Positions 35,775 to 44,655 of a stretch of DNA of 64,000 nt are shown here, piece by piece. The stretch is from Flavobacterium reichenbachii (lineage in GTDB: Bacteria; Bacteroidota; Bacteroidia; Flavobacteriales; Flavobacteriaceae): NCBI RefSeq assembly GCF_002217435.1, contig NZ_MUHF01000003.1, forward strand, positions 310,001 to 374,000. The letters are read 5' to 3'. Below the pieces are notes generated by a model. The model searched no databases and was not told where the DNA came from. It saw nothing but the letters and a program-made list of their open reading frames with translations. Numbering within the stretch: position 1 is the stretch's first letter; each line of letters begins with the position of its first letter. The position numbers were made by a program, and so were the translations under genes.

Positions 35775-36880
35775 TACCATTTTTAGATCTTAAAAAAATA
35801 AACGAACGTTATGAAACTGCTTTTCAGGAAAAACTGAAATCGGTTTTGAATAATGGCTGGTATATTTTAGGAAAGGAATTGGATACATTTGAAAAAGCTT
35901 TTGCTCAATATTGTAAAACCGATTATTGCATAGGAGTTGGAAACGGTCTCGATGCTTTGGTTTTGATTTTTAAGGGTTACATACAATTAGGGAAATTACA
36001 AAAAGGAGACGAAGTAATAGTTCCTGCAAATACCTATATCGCCAGTATTTTGGCCATTATAGAAGCTGGTTTAGTTCCGGTTTTTGCAGAGCCCAGATTA
36101 GAAACTTATAATATCGATCCCGACCTAATTTTAGAAAAAATTACAGCAAAAACAAAAGCGATTTTAGTCGTTCATTTATACGGTCAACTGGCAGAAATGG
36201 ATCAAATTGGCGCAATTGCAGAATGCAATAATCTTTTGGTTATTCAAGATGCAGCGCAGTCGCATGGTGCAGATTCAGTAAACGGCACACAGCTTAAAAA
36301 TCAAGAAAATCTAAAATCGACAGCTGCGTATAGTTTTTATCCAGGCAAGAATCTGGGTTGTCTGGGCGATGGCGGGGCTGTTACCACAAATGACGAAGCC
36401 TTGGCAAAAGTACTTTATTCGCTTCGGAATTATGGTTCTGAACAAAAATATCATAACGAATATATTGGAGTAAATTCCAGATTAGATGAACTTCAGGCTT
36501 CCTTTTTAAATTTAAAACTTCCCAATTTAGACGATGATAATCAAAAACGTCGAAACATTGCAAAACGCTATTTATCAGAAATTAAAAATGACAAAATAAA
36601 ACTTCCGTTTTGGGATTTATCAGAGAATCATGTGTTTCATTTATTTGTCATTAGAACAGAAAACAGACAAGCCTTGCAGGATTACTTATTAAAAAATAAG
36701 ATACAAACCGTAATTCATTATCCGATTCCGCCCCACAAACAAAAAGCTTTTTCTGCCTATAATAATCTCTCGTTTCCAATTACAGAAAAGATTCATAATG
36801 AGGTTTTAAGCCTGCCGATAAGTCCTGTTTTAACAATGGAAAAAGTCAGTATCATTATCGAAATTTTAAATCAATATTAA
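35771..36880 (+). CDS. DegT/DnrJ/EryC1/StrS aminotransferase (FdtB/WecE-like)
   Basis: A 369-residue PLP-dependent sugar aminotransferase. [21 protein letters not shown] and [21 protein letters not shown] open the family fold; [16 protein letters not shown] and [14 protein letters not shown] follow, then [12 protein letters not shown], the PLP-lysine motif [16 protein letters not shown], and [26 protein letters not shown]. It closely resembles enzymes making dTDP-3-amino-3,6-dideoxyhexoses. The FdtA-type ketoisomerase that would supply its substrate lies 5.7 kb downstream in the same cluster. Confidence 0.88.
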   Translation: MIPFLDLKKINERYETAFQEKLKSVLNNGWYILGKELDTFEKAFAQYCKTDYCIGVGNGLDALVLIFKGYIQLGKLQKGDEVIVPANTYIASILAIIEAGLVPVFAEPRLETYNIDPDLILEKITAKTKAILVVHLYGQLAEMDQIGAIAECNNLLVIQDAAQSHGADSVNGTQLKNQENLKSTAAYSFYPGKNLGCLGDGGAVTTNDEALAKVLYSLRNYGSEQKYHNEYIGVNSRLDELQASFLNLKLPNLDDDNQKRRNIAKRYLSEIKNDKIKLPFWDLSENHVFHLFVIRTENRQALQDYLLKNKIQTVIHYPIPPHKQKAFSAYNNLSFPITEKIHNEVLSLPISPVLTMEKVSIIIEILNQY

Positions 36881-36881
36881 T

Positions 36882-38156
36882 TTGAATTTCCTTAAAAAAA
36901 TAATCCAAACGACTTTGTTTAAGATTACTTCTTTAAACAGTTTCAGTGTAGGCTTAAAAATCGGAATAGGATTAATTACTTCAAAGATATTAGCCGTTTT
37001 TGTTGGTCCGGGCGGTATGGCTTTGGTTGGAAATCTACGTAATTTTTTAACTTCATTAGAGAGTATTTCTACTTTAGGTTTTCAAAACGGGATTGTAAAA
37101 TACACTGCAGAAAATGAAAAAAATAAAGAAGCACTTCAAAAAATAATCGCTACAATTTTTATCAGTTTAATGCTGATAAGCCTTGTTTTAAGCGTTTTCT
37201 TATTCTTTTTTGCTTCCTATTGGAACCAAGCAGTCTTTGGTTCTGGTTTTGAATATGCTTTAGTTTTCAAAGTACTTGCTCTTGCTTTGCCGTGGTACGC
37301 CGTTTCCATTTTTTTGATAGCCGTAATCAATGGTTTGGGGAAATTTCAAAAAGTAATCTGGATAAACATTATCGGCAATATTATAGGTTTAGTATCTTCA
37401 GTTTGTATGATCTTGCAGTTTAGAACTTTAGGAGCTCTATTGGCAATTGTAATTACACCCGCACTGTTGTTTTTTGTAACCTTTTATTTTGTTCATAAAG
37501 AGATTAAGTTTTTAGAAACAATCAAATTAGGTTTATTTGATTTTAAGATCTTAAAAAACCTTTCTTCTTATTCTTTAATGGCTTTAGCTTCGTCTGTTTT
37601 TGGACCTTTTGTTTTCTTAGCAATACGAACTCATATTATTCAGAATCTCGGAATAGAAGAGGCAGGGTATTGGGAAACAATGACTCGTATTTCGTCTTAT
37701 TATCTATTGTTTGTAAGCACAATTCTAACCGTTTATTTTTTGCCTAAATTATCAAAAGCAAAAGATAATCTGGAAACAAAAAGTATTTTTTGGCAGTTCT
37801 ACAAATCAATTCTGCCTGTTTTTATTTTTATAGTAATACTGATTTATTTTACTCGGTTTTTTATTATTGAGATCTTATTTAGTAAAGCATTTTTGCCTGT
37901 AACTTCTTTGTTTTTCTGGCAGTTATTGGGAGATGTTTTTAAGGTTTGCGCCTTGATTTTAGGTTTTCAGTTTTTTGCAAAAAAAATGACTGCCGCTTTT
38001 ATAATTACAGAAATTCTTTCGCTGTGCTTTTTATATTGTGCCAGTTTATATTTTATCCGTTTTTTTGCAATAGAAGGCGTTGTAATGGCACAGGCTCTTG
38101 AAAATTTTGTTTATTTTATAGTTCTTGCCGTATATTTTAGAAAAAGTTTGATATAA
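36882..38156 (+). CDS. Wzx-type polysaccharide flippase
   Basis: A 424-residue multi-pass protein of the MATE/Wzx type, probably moving lipid-linked polysaccharide repeats across the inner membrane. It has about twelve hydrophobic segments, including VGLKIGIGLITSKILAVFVG and FIFIVILIYFTRFFIIEILF, with the flippase-typical GPGGMALVGNLRNFLTSLESIST. The start must be TTG: an in-frame TAA lies five codons upstream and the next Met comes only after the first membrane segment. It starts one base after the aminotransferase stop. Confidence 0.85.
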   Translation: MNFLKKIIQTTLFKITSLNSFSVGLKIGIGLITSKILAVFVGPGGMALVGNLRNFLTSLESISTLGFQNGIVKYTAENEKNKEALQKIIATIFISLMLISLVLSVFLFFFASYWNQAVFGSGFEYALVFKVLALALPWYAVSIFLIAVINGLGKFQKVIWINIIGNIIGLVSSVCMILQFRTLGALLAIVITPALLFFVTFYFVHKEIKFLETIKLGLFDFKILKNLSSYSLMALASSVFGPFVFLAIRTHIIQNLGIEEAGYWETMTRISSYYLLFVSTILTVYFLPKLSKAKDNLETKSIFWQFYKSILPVFIFIVILIYFTRFFIIEILFSKAFLPVTSLFFWQLLGDVFKVCALILGFQFFAKKMTAAFIITEILSLCFLYCASLYFIRFFAIEGVVMAQALENFVYFIVLAVYFRKSLI

Positions 38157-38167
38157 AATTTTAAAAA

Positions 38168-39520
38168 ATGAATCAAAACAGTAATTCTATAAATAAGATC
38201 TTCAATTCATTTTTTACTAAAGAAATTAGAATTTTAATTGGGTTAGGATTGCTTTTTCGTGCTTTATTATCAGTTCTGTATTTTCATGTAACTATCTTTC
38301 CGGATTCTGAGGGATATTTGTTTTTAGCAAAAAAAATATCCGAATTTAATCTGGATTTTTATAACGGAGAAAGAAGCCTGGGTTATCCCTTATTTATTTC
38401 ATTGGCTTTTAATTCTGTTGTTGTAACGGTTGTATATCAGGTGTTTTTAGGTATTATCACGTCAGTATATTGGTATAAAACAATTTTGAATTTTAATTTT
38501 AGTTCAAAAAAAGCTTTATGTCTTACACTCTTTCTTCAAAGTTTTTTGCAGATTCATTTTTACGAAAGAATAATATTAGTAGAATCGCTCACACTCTTTT
38601 TTGTGTCTCTTTTATTCTATTATTTATCATCAGATTATTTAGAAAGCAAAAACATAAAAAAAGATTTAGCAGTAGGATTTGTGCTTGGGATTTTGGTATT
38701 GATAAAACCTTTTTATGCTTTTATTCCTTTTGTTATATACGGTTTGAGCGTGATTAAAAATTTTAGGTTTTCAAAATTTATAAGCTCTAAAATAATCATT
38801 TTGATTTTTCCTCTTCTGGCTTATTTTGGCTGGTCTTATGTCAATAAAGTAAATACGGGATATTTTGTTTCCACTACTTTTTTTGGACTTAATCTATCTC
38901 AAAACTGTGTTTATTTTGCCGAAAAAACAACTCAGGAATACCATTGGATTGGTTCTGTATATGCAAAAACCAGAGAGAATATTATTGTTCAAAATAAAAA
39001 GTTGCAGCCAGAAAACAGAAAAGAGGAAGCGATGACCATCTGGGATGCTCAAAATGAATTAATAAAAAAAACAGACCATAATTTTCCTAAACTGTCTGCA
39101 GTTTTAGGCCGTTATGCAATAGCGACAATTAAAAAAAATCCGTTGGAATACGCAAAACAAGTAGTTTTGAGATCGTGGTTTGATTTCTGGAAACCCAAAT
39201 TGTATTGGAATTATAACAACTTTTCTTTTCCATTTGTCAATAAAATATTTTTAGGAATTTGGTATTTACAGACGCTGCTAATCTGGTTTTTCAAGCTTTC
39301 GTTTGTATTTTTAATTCCTTATTATTTGATACAATTCTTTAAGAATCGCATAATCTCAAAAGAGGTGGTATTTATAACCATTATTTTTGCAGTTTCTGTG
39401 CTTCAGGCACTCGTGACATATGGAGGCAATGCCAGATTTAGTTTCCCTTTTGAGTACATTATGATGCTGGTTGTTATTTTATTTATAAAAGAGAACTTCA
39501 ATAAAAAGAAAGCACTTTAA
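38168..39520 (+). CDS. GT39/PMT-like integral membrane glycosyltransferase
   Basis: A 450-residue protein with about ten membrane segments. The first periplasmic loop contains FPDSEGYLFLAKKISE with acidic residues, like the DE motif of GT39 and ArnT-type enzymes that transfer sugars from polyprenyl phosphate. Later loops hold SLGYPLFISLAFNS and VEYAKQVVLRSWFDFWKPK-like sequence. The acceptor is unknown. It follows the flippase by 11 bases on the plus strand and converges on a glycosyltransferase gene. Confidence 0.7.
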   Translation: MNQNSNSINKIFNSFFTKEIRILIGLGLLFRALLSVLYFHVTIFPDSEGYLFLAKKISEFNLDFYNGERSLGYPLFISLAFNSVVVTVVYQVFLGIITSVYWYKTILNFNFSSKKALCLTLFLQSFLQIHFYERIILVESLTLFFVSLLFYYLSSDYLESKNIKKDLAVGFVLGILVLIKPFYAFIPFVIYGLSVIKNFRFSKFISSKIIILIFPLLAYFGWSYVNKVNTGYFVSTTFFGLNLSQNCVYFAEKTTQEYHWIGSVYAKTRENIIVQNKKLQPENRKEEAMTIWDAQNELIKKTDHNFPKLSAVLGRYAIATIKKNPLEYAKQVVLRSWFDFWKPKLYWNYNNFSFPFVNKIFLGIWYLQTLLIWFFKLSFVFLIPYYLIQFFKNRIISKEVVFITIIFAVSVLQALVTYGGNARFSFPFEYIMMLVVILFIKENFNKKKAL

Positions 39521-39526
39521 ATTCTT

Positions 39527-40657
39527 TTAGTTTTCATTCCAGGTATTCAAATATTGTTGTGCGATTTGAATATAATGATGTTCTTTTTCTATAAAATCTC
39601 GCGCTCTTTTTCCTATTGTGATAATCTCTTCAGGATTTTCAATTAGAAATGATAATTCAGTTACCAAATAATCCACATCTGGTAAGGCATTAATGCATAC
39701 TTTTTCCGTTAAATTATAGTAATCCATAAATTCCTTTTCCGCTCCTGTAAAAACAACTTTTCCTTTGCTCATAGCTTCCAGTGCATTGTAACCTTGATCA
39801 TAACCATAAACCTGATCCAGAATAATATGAGCGCTGTTATAAAGTTGGACATATTTCTGGTAAGGAAGACTTTTACTTATTATGATTTCTACCTTATCAG
39901 TATATTTTTGGTTTATAATTTCTAATGCTTTTTCAAAATATATTGTTCCTTTTTTTGTAAAACTGCTTTCATTTATTCCAAGAAAAATAATCACTTTTTC
40001 TAAAATAATTAAAGGTTCAAAAGCAATTTTATCGGTGTTTACAGGGTTTGGAATTAGTTTACACTGCGGAAGCGGAATTTTATAATCTAAATCAGAAACA
40101 ATGGTCTGGCACACATTTGAATTTATAAAATCGTACAAATCCCTATAATTTTTTTGAGTATATTTTAAAGAAAAAGAATAAGAAGATTTTAATTTTTCGT
40201 TCTCAAGAAGCGGTGTCAAAATAGAATACTTCATTTCGTTTTTTAACAGGAAATCAATAATCGGCGTGTCTTCTCCGCATACTAAAAGGAAACTTTTTTT
40301 ATTATTTTTAAAAATCTTTTTCAATAAATATTTAGAGAAAAAAGGGTACGTTTCAACAGCATTAGAATTGATTAATTGCACAATATCATAGTTCTTGAGT
40401 TTGGGTAAATAAAACCAAAATCGGATTCCCTTTTCTGCTGTTTGCAAATCGGTTCTAAAAATTTTAAAGAAGACTTTATTAAAAAAAAGCAACAGTCTAG
40501 TTGAGGTAATAAACCTAGGAAAGGTGGAGTAATCAACAGGAAACTGCTTAAAACTATCGCCCGTTCCTATAATCTTTACGTCGTGTTTTAGTGCTTCTAA
40601 TCCTTCTTTTAAAGAATTATGCAGCCGGCTGTATTCTCCAATTAAGAGGATTTTCAT
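39527..40657 (-). CDS. Glycosyltransferase family 4-like (GT-B) protein
   Basis: From the ATG at 40657 (an ATG at 40675 would add six residues) it has 376 residues with a GT-B two-domain pattern: MKILLIGEYSRLHNSLKEGL at the start, PNPVNTDKIAFEPLI in the middle and the nucleotide-sugar region EKVIIFLGINESSFTKKGTIYFEKA, followed by LDQVYGYDQGYNALEAMSKGKVVF. The donor and linkage are unknown. It is divergent from the glycosyltransferase at 40702 across a perfect palindrome. Confidence 0.8.
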   Translation of the reverse strand: MKILLIGEYSRLHNSLKEGLEALKHDVKIIGTGDSFKQFPVDYSTFPRFITSTRLLLFFNKVFFKIFRTDLQTAEKGIRFWFYLPKLKNYDIVQLINSNAVETYPFFSKYLLKKIFKNNKKSFLLVCGEDTPIIDFLLKNEMKYSILTPLLENEKLKSSYSFSLKYTQKNYRDLYDFINSNVCQTIVSDLDYKIPLPQCKLIPNPVNTDKIAFEPLIILEKVIIFLGINESSFTKKGTIYFEKALEIINQKYTDKVEIIISKSLPYQKYVQLYNSAHIILDQVYGYDQGYNALEAMSKGKVVFTGAEKEFMDYYNLTEKVCINALPDVDYLVTELSFLIENPEEIITIGKRARDFIEKEHHYIQIAQQYLNTWNEN

Positions 40658-40676
40658 TTTTCTTAATAAAAACATT

Positions 40677-40694
40677 TATATTTACGTAAATATA
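40677..40694. promoter_or_regulatory. 18-bp perfect palindrome between divergent glycosyltransferases
   Basis: TATATTTACGTAAATATA is a perfect 18-bp palindrome occupying most of the short spacer between two divergent glycosyltransferase genes. Each arm resembles a TAnnTTT(G) element, so it may be overlapping promoters or an operator. Function is inferred from location only. Confidence 0.45.
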
Positions 40695-40701
40695 GATTAA
40701 A

Positions 40702-41529
40702 ATGGCAAATGTTTTTTCGGAAAATGATCTGGAAATTTTGATTGCGACTAAAGACAGGAGCAATTTAGACTTTTTGACGAAGATGTTTCCGTCAGAACAT
40801 TTTTCGAATTTTAATTTATTGATTATAAACCAATCAGAAATTTTGGTTTTACATTCAGAATATCCAACTGTCCGGGTTATAAATGCTGCGGAAATCGGTT
40901 TGTCCAAAAGCAGGAATAAGGCAGTAAAAAATGCTGTAAAAAAGATCTGCCTGATCACCGATGACGATGTTGTGTTTATTCCTAATTTTCAGAAAGATAT
41001 CGTCGAAGCTTTTTCAGAACTTACAGAAGCTTCTGTAATTACTTTCAATCATATTCGATTTGGAAATTCCCAGCCCGAAAAGAAAGAAATTCAATCCTAT
41101 AAACATTCTTTAAAATCAATTTGGAAGGTAAGCTCTATAGAAATTGCTTTTAAATTGGAAGAAATTAAAAAGCATCAGATTTATTTTGACGAATGGTTTG
41201 GTTTAGGTTCGTTTTTTGAAACTGCTGAAGAATTTTTATTTCTCAAAACTGCTTTAAAACACAGATTAAAGATGTATTACAGTCCGAAAATTATTGTTTC
41301 ACATCCCGAAATATCTTCTGGAAGAAACGAAGGTTCACACCAATTAATCTTTGCCAGATCTGCATTATTTTACAAAATAAAAGGCAAATATGCCTACTTA
41401 TGGCTTCTGAAATACTTGCTTTTTTTATACAGAAACGATCATATAAGCAAATCGGGTTTTAAGGAAAAATATAAAATAGGTTTATCTGGTATTTACAAAT
41501 ATCAAGAATTAGCACAGAAAAATTTATGA
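40702..41529 (+). CDS. GT2-like glycosyltransferase
   Basis: A 275-residue GT-A-type protein. The start LEILIATKDRSNLDFLTKMF and later CLITDDDVVFIPNFQ (DDD metal-binding) are typical of family 2 transferases, followed by GLGSFFETAEEFLFLKTALK and a C-terminal ISKSGFKEKYKIGL. No signal peptide or membrane helix is present. Its stop overlaps the FdtA-like start (ATGA, 41526-41529). Confidence 0.8.
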   Translation: MANVFSENDLEILIATKDRSNLDFLTKMFPSEHFSNFNLLIINQSEILVLHSEYPTVRVINAAEIGLSKSRNKAVKNAVKKICLITDDDVVFIPNFQKDIVEAFSELTEASVITFNHIRFGNSQPEKKEIQSYKHSLKSIWKVSSIEIAFKLEEIKKHQIYFDEWFGLGSFFETAEEFLFLKTALKHRLKMYYSPKIIVSHPEISSGRNEGSHQLIFARSALFYKIKGKYAYLWLLKYLLFLYRNDHISKSGFKEKYKIGLSGIYKYQELAQKNL

Positions 41530-41933
41530 CAACAATCGCTGATGTTCAATTGATTGAAATTCCCAAAATTCAGGATCGAAGAGGGAATCTTTCTGTAATT
41601 CAGGGAGAAACTATTCCGTTTGTGTCCAAAAGAGTGTATTATTTGTATGATGTTCCCAGCGGCAGTAAAAGGGGAGGGCACGCGCATAAAGAACAGCAGG
41701 CATTTTTGATTGCTTTAAGCGGCAGTTTTGATGTTGTGCTAAAAGACGGCAGACAAATAAAAACAGTAACACTCAATAAGCCCAATATTGGTCTGCTTAT
41801 TGTTCCCGGCATTTGGCGTGAACTGCAGAATTTTTCTTCAGGTTCTGTCTGTCTGGTATTGTCTTCGGATGAATTTAATGAGGAAGATTATATTCGGGAA
41901 TATAAAAAATTCAAATTATTTAAAAACAGCTGA
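41526..41933 (+). CDS. FdtA/WxcM-type sugar 3,4-ketoisomerase (cupin)
   Basis: The 135 residues form a single cupin: IPKIQDRRGNLSVIQGE, KRVYYLYDVPSGSKRGGHAH with the active-site His residues, KEQQAFLIALSGSFDVVL, and GLLIVPGIWRELQNFSSGS. These match FdtA/QdtA enzymes that convert dTDP-4-keto-6-deoxyglucose to the 3-keto isomer. An FdtB-type aminotransferase is in the cluster. rmlA and rmlB are not in the window. The stop overlaps the converging GT2 gene by 18 bp. Confidence 0.85.
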   Translation: MTTIADVQLIEIPKIQDRRGNLSVIQGETIPFVSKRVYYLYDVPSGSKRGGHAHKEQQAFLIALSGSFDVVLKDGRQIKTVTLNKPNIGLLIVPGIWRELQNFSSGSVCLVLSSDEFNEEDYIREYKKFKLFKNS

Positions 41934-42845
41934 TACCAAACCTAAATCTGCTAATCTGGTTTTAAACGAAATTAGAATTTTTAATAAAGCGGAAGGAAGT
42001 CTTAAAAGTATTTTCTTTTTAAGACTCAAATTGTTCAGATCAATATCCTTATAATACATTTTGAATTGTTCATTTTCTTCGGCAATTTTGCTTTTTACGG
42101 CTAATGAAAAGCGATTTAAATCTAAGAATTTTTTCAACTCTGCATTTGATTTTTCTGCTTCGTTAAATTTAGAAAAATCCATTTTTTCATGAATAAGTTT
42201 TGTGTTTTTAGAAAGACTTTTAGAGTCGTAAACGTAACGCGCTAAAATTTTCCAGATAAACACAACAGGATATTTAAGCCCGATTCTAATCCATAAATCA
42301 GTGTCTTGTCCGCTTTTTATTTTAGTATCAAAATTTCCAATTTCGCTAAAAATAGTTGTGTGAAATACGGCGCAGGAAGTCCATATCGCACTCTCTTTCA
42401 GGCTTGCCTTAAAGTAATTTACAATTTGAGATTCTGGATCAGATTTTATAATAGAATACTGTGCCGGAATTGTTTTTTTTGAAGTTTCAAACTCAATTGC
42501 ACCAGCAAAAACTTTCTGTTCCGGAAAGCGTTTGATGTTTTGCAGCATCGCCTCTAAAAATATCGGCCGCCAATAATCGTCTGCATCCAGAAAGGTAATA
42601 TAAGATGCGCTTGCTTTTGTAATTCCGTAATTTCTGGCTGCAGAAACACCATTATTTTCTGTGCTGAAATAACTAATCCTTAAATCCTCAAACTGCAGTA
42701 TTTTTTCTTCACTTTTGTCTGTAGATCCGTCGTTTATTACAATGATTTCAAAATCGCCAAAAGTTTGCTCCAAAACACTTTGTATCGTGTTTTTGATGAA
42801 ATTCTCTTTGTTGTACAGCGGAATTATAATTGAAAAAAAAGCCAT
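41916..42845 (-). CDS. GT2 glycosyltransferase
   Basis: A 309-residue GT-A protein with FFSIIIPLYNKENFIKNTIQS, EIIVINDGSTDKSEEKI, ISYFSTENNGVSAARNYGIT and the DxD motif SYITFLDADDYW, then KSGQDTDLWIRIGLKYPV. These are strong family 2 signs. No membrane segment is seen. It begins directly after the adjacent glycosyltransferase gene at 42846 and is probably in the ftsE transcript. Confidence 0.9.
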   Translation of the reverse strand: MAFFSIIIPLYNKENFIKNTIQSVLEQTFGDFEIIVINDGSTDKSEEKILQFEDLRISYFSTENNGVSAARNYGITKASASYITFLDADDYWRPIFLEAMLQNIKRFPEQKVFAGAIEFETSKKTIPAQYSIIKSDPESQIVNYFKASLKESAIWTSCAVFHTTIFSEIGNFDTKIKSGQDTDLWIRIGLKYPVVFIWKILARYVYDSKSLSKNTKLIHEKMDFSKFNEAEKSNAELKKFLDLNRFSLAVKSKIAEENEQFKMYYKDIDLNNLSLKKKILLRLPSALLKILISFKTRLADLGLVSAVFK

Positions 42846-43733
42846 TTATTTTGTTTTTAAAGAGCAGTAAAAGCCCAATTTATAAAGGTCAAATAAAAGT
42901 AATGATGGTTTTTCTGAAAGTAAATTTTGTTCAATCCTTGATGCCGTCTTTTTAAACAAAAAAGCAAATGCAGTGGTAAGTTTAAGTGTTTTTAAACGAA
43001 CAAACAACGCTATAATTTTACTATTGTCTTTTGTTATTTTTTTTGAATCATAAAGAAAAGAAAGATTCTCTAGTGCTGTTTTTGTTTTGTTTAGAAATAC
43101 AGCACCCGTTTCTAAATTAAGATGATAAACAGGATTTTCCAGGTGTGTAATTGGTATTTTTCCGGATTTTAAAACAGAAAAAAAAAGCATATCCTCGAAA
43201 CCATATTTTATAATTGTCTCATCAAAAGGAAAGCGGACAGCAATTTCTTTTTTTATCAATAAGTTCGATACAAATGCCGACTGAGCAGGATTTTTAATTC
43301 GGTCATCTACCTTTAAGGCTTCTCTTTTTCGACCATAAATCCAGCGTAAAAGCTGTTCTTTTGGAGGTTTTATATCTTTATATAAAATTCCGCCGTAAGC
43401 AATTGTTGTGCCTTTTTGCAGTTCCTGAATGTATTTTGAAATGAAATCATAATGCACCGGAATTGTATCGGCATCTAGAAAAAGTACATTTTCGTAAGAA
43501 GCTTTTTGAACTAATAAATTTCGAATATTGCTTCTTCCAACATTGTTTTTTAAACTACTGAAAGATACATTGTTAAGTTGATTTAGCTGCTGATTTTTAG
43601 TCAAAAACTCGTTTGACGCATCATCTAAACAGATAATTTCAAAAGAAATATCAGACTCCAGACATTGATTATAAAGTGTTTCAACTAAAGTAAAAACATT
43701 ATAATTATAAACTGGAATAAGAATAGAAAGCAT
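42846..43733 (-). CDS. GT2 glycosyltransferase
   Basis: A 295-residue family 2 protein: [54 protein letters not shown], the DxD motif VLFLDADTIPVHYDF and YGFEDMLFFSVLKSG. It overlaps the ftsE stop by one base (TAATG), so translation is coupled to ftsE. The link of a cell-division ATPase gene with surface glycosyltransferases is unusual but may only be transcriptional. Confidence 0.88.
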   Translation of the reverse strand: MLSILIPVYNYNVFTLVETLYNQCLESDISFEIICLDDASNEFLTKNQQLNQLNNVSFSSLKNNVGRSNIRNLLVQKASYENVLFLDADTIPVHYDFISKYIQELQKGTTIAYGGILYKDIKPPKEQLLRWIYGRKREALKVDDRIKNPAQSAFVSNLLIKKEIAVRFPFDETIIKYGFEDMLFFSVLKSGKIPITHLENPVYHLNLETGAVFLNKTKTALENLSFLYDSKKITKDNSKIIALFVRLKTLKLTTAFAFLFKKTASRIEQNLLSEKPSLLLFDLYKLGFYCSLKTK

Positions 43734-44416
43734 TACACGCTTCTTTGCACCACTTCAAAAATTCTTTCGTCTTCACATTTTAATGTTTTAGACGGGAATT
43801 TCATCAATAAAGCATAATCGTGAGTTGCCATAATAATGGTTTTACCGTTAGCGTTGATTTTTTTCAATACTTCCAAAACTTCAGAACTTGTCTGCGGATC
43901 CAGGTTTCCTGTAGGTTCATCTGCAAGAATAAATTCTGGATCATTAAGAAGTGCTCTTGCAATCGCAACACGCTGCTGTTCTCCTCCAGAAAGCTGATGA
44001 GGCATTTTGTTTACAAAATCTTTCATCCCGACTTTGTCTAAAACTTCATCAATTTTATGCTCCATTGCATCTTTTTCATGCCATCCGGTAGCTCTTAATA
44101 CAAAAAGCATATTGTCTTTGATAGAACGATCAGGAAGTAATTTAAAGTCCTGAAACACAATCCCAATTTTACGTCTTAAAAACGGAATATCATTTTCTCT
44201 AATAGCAGCCAGATCAAATTCTACGATATGTCCTTCGCCTTCTGTTAAGGGTAAATCGGCGTATAAAGTTTTCATGAAGCTGCTTTTTCCAGAGCCTGTT
44301 TTTCCGATTATGTATATAAATTCACCGTGTTTAACATCTAAATTTATGTGAGATAAAATTTTTCTTCCTTCTTGATATATAGTGACTTCTTTAAGAGATA
44401 GTACGGTTTGTGACAT
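43733..44416 (-). CDS. ftsE: Cell division ATP-binding protein FtsE
   Basis: A 227-residue ABC ATPase: Walker [16 protein letters not shown]-loop [16 protein letters not shown], signature [16 protein letters not shown], Walker [14 protein letters not shown] and H-loop IIMATHDY. FtsE pairs with FtsX to control peptidoglycan hydrolases at the septum. FtsX is not adjacent, which is common in Bacteroidota. FtsE is separated here from the lolD type by [17 protein letters not shown]. It leads an operon with two glycosyltransferases. Confidence 0.88.
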   Translation of the reverse strand: MSQTVLSLKEVTIYQEGRKILSHINLDVKHGEFIYIIGKTGSGKSSFMKTLYADLPLTEGEGHIVEFDLAAIRENDIPFLRRKIGIVFQDFKLLPDRSIKDNMLFVLRATGWHEKDAMEHKIDEVLDKVGMKDFVNKMPHQLSGGEQQRVAIARALLNDPEFILADEPTGNLDPQTSSEVLEVLKKINANGKTIIMATHDYALLMKFPSKTLKCEDERIFEVVQRSV

Positions 44417-44628
44417 AATAAAGTGATTAGAATGGTAAAAGTAATAAGATAACGGTTGGATTCAAAATAAATTTCAATCAATTCTTAAGAAAAACTTTAA
44501 AAAAAACAATTGCTTTTGAAAGTTTGAGAACCAATATTTTGAAGTTCATACGGCATTAAATAACAGCTTTTAAAATATTTGTTCATAATAAAACCTTAAA
44601 ACAATTCGTTATAAACGTTATAAAATGA

Positions 44629-44636
44629 TAAATTTG
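44629..44636 (+). promoter_or_regulatory. Bacteroidota -7 element for the TPR gene
   Basis: TAAATTTG matches TAnnTTTG and ends 19 bases before the ATG at 44656. The 239-bp spacer upstream (44417-44655) holds no other gene I can see. Confidence 0.5.
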
Positions 44637-44655
44637 AATACTAAACAAAATTAAA

